In this document: positions 5,221 through 5,966 of the stretch, in pieces
How the letters are laid out: each line of letters begins with the position of its first letter
Numbering within the stretch: the stretch's first letter is position 1
From: a bacterium UBA7470
GTDB lineage: Bacteria; Pseudomonadota; Gammaproteobacteria; Burkholderiales; Burkholderiaceae_C
DNA length: 5,966 nt
Reading direction: 5' to 3'
Assembly: GCA_002479815.1 (NCBI GenBank)
Contig: DLPA01000008.1
Location: 20,182 to 26,147 of the forward strand
The notes under the pieces: generated by a model
Told to the model about the DNA's origin: nothing
Database searches by the model: none
What the model saw: the letters and a program-made list of their open reading frames with translations, nothing else
Program-made: the position numbers and the translations under genes

Positions 5221-5966
5221 ATGCCGTATTCCACAACCCCTACCCTTACCACCCGCAAAGGCATTATTTTGGCCGGTGGCTCAGGCACACGCTTGCATCC
5301 GGCCACGCTGGCTATGAGCAAGCAACTGCTGCCCGTCTATGACAAGCCGATGGTGTATTACCCGCTCACCACGCTGATGTTGGCGGGGATTCGTGATGTG
5401 CTCATCATCAGCACGCCGCAAGACACCCCCCGCTTTCAACAACTCTTGGGCGATGGCAGGCGTTGGGGCATGAATTTGAGTTATGCCGTGCAACCCAGTC
5501 CTGATGGTTTGGCGCAAGCCTTCATCATTGGGGCCGATTTCATCGGTTCCTCGCCTTGCGCGTTGGTGTTGGGGGACAACATTTTTTATGGGCATGACTT
5601 GGTGCAGTTGCTGGCGCGTGCCGATGCCCAACCCAGCGGTGCAACTGTATTTGCCTACCACGTTACCGACCCAGAGCGTTATGGTGTGGTTGCGTTTGAT
5701 GAAGCAGGCAAAGCCACCAGCATCGAAGAAAAGCCCCTCGTCCCTAAAAGCAGTTATGCGGTGACTGGACTGTATTTTTACGATGCCCAAGTGGTGGACA
5801 TTGCGCAAGCTGTGCAGCCCAGTCCGCGTGGTGAGCTGGAAATCACCAGCGTGAATCAACACTATTTGGATCAAGGTCAGCTGACCGTTCAAATCATGAA
5901 ACGGGGTTATGCGTGGTTGGACACAGGCACACACGACAGTTTGCTGGAAGCAGGGCAGTTCATTGC
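5221..5966 (+). CDS. rfbA: Glucose-1-phosphate thymidylyltransferase (partial, cut by window end)
   Basis: First enzyme of dTDP-L-rhamnose synthesis (also called RmlA): it joins dTTP and glucose 1-phosphate to give dTDP-glucose and pyrophosphate. The frame is open from the ATG at 5221 to the window edge, giving 248 residues. About 45 more are expected, since E. coli RfbA has 293. Motifs are LAGGSGTRLHPAT (17-29) for nucleotide binding, SKQLLPVYDKP (33-43), QPSPDGLAQAF (91-101), LGDNIFYG (117-124) with probable metal ligand D119, EEKP (169-172), VTGLYFYD (181-188) and WLDTGTHDS (232-240) with a second probable metal ligand, D234. About 12 Thr-rich residues precede the usual KGIILAGG start. No Shine-Dalgarno sequence is visible before the ATG. 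An in-frame GTG at 5194 is possible but would lengthen the tail further. The B-D-A order predicts rfbC next, outside the window. Confidence 0.95.
   Translation, partial: MPYSTTPTLTTRKGIILAGGSGTRLHPATLAMSKQLLPVYDKPMVYYPLTTLMLAGIRDVLIISTPQDTPRFQQLLGDGRRWGMNLSYAVQPSPDGLAQAFIIGADFIGSSPCALVLGDNIFYGHDLVQLLARADAQPSGATVFAYHVTDPERYGVVAFDEAGKATSIEEKPLVPKSSYAVTGLYFYDAQVVDIAQAVQPSPRGELEITSVNQHYLDQGQLTVQIMKRGYAWLDTGTHDSLLEAGQFI

Noticed and set aside
5281..5934. A 217-codon minus-strand open frame at the right end.
   Set aside because: It is antisense to rfbA, whose plus-strand translation shows all the expected nucleotidyltransferase motifs.

Overview
This 5,966-base window is moderately GC-rich and densely coding. 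It reads as a chromosomal housekeeping region joined to the start of a surface-sugar gene cluster. The protein features point to a betaproteobacterium, most likely Burkholderiales and perhaps Comamonadaceae or a relative. The clues are a DinB polymerase with a long insertion before its RGVITTATYPAR motif, and an Hsp15 ending in a GRPTKRDRRDL-type basic tail. This placement comes from remembered family features, not from a search, so the family level is tentative.

Layout. Positions 1-22 hold only the few bases beyond the dinB stop. Positions 23-1838 carry two genes on the minus strand. hslR (Hsp15, ribosome rescue after heat shock) is read first and dinB (translesion DNA polymerase IV) follows after a 7-base gap, so they are probably co-transcribed. 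A 118-base divergent spacer (1839-1956) separates them from the plus-strand genes. aroB (3-dehydroquinate synthase, shikimate pathway) fills 1957-3123. A 73-base gap then leads into rfbB (3197-4267), rfbD (4280-5179) and rfbA (5221 to beyond the right edge), in the classic rml/rfb B-D-A order.

How the genes work together. RfbA (glucose-1-phosphate thymidylyltransferase), RfbB (dTDP-glucose 4,6-dehydratase) and RfbD (dTDP-4-dehydrorhamnose reductase) catalyse steps 1, 2 and 4 of dTDP-L-rhamnose synthesis. Step 3, the RfbC epimerase, is absent and is expected just beyond position 5966. dTDP-rhamnose normally feeds LPS O-antigen, capsule or exopolysaccharide, so a polysaccharide locus may continue to the right. 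aroB and the hslR-dinB pair have no evident metabolic link to rhamnose synthesis.

I found no tRNA or rRNA, CRISPR array, insertion sequence, integrase, phage gene or toxin-antitoxin pair. All six genes belong to well-known families, and I do not see an undescribed system. The observations worth a second look are modest: the DinB insertion and active-site substitution, the lack of a visible LexA box near dinB, possible leaderless starts, an inverted repeat abutting the rfbB start codon, and an unusual linker in AroB.
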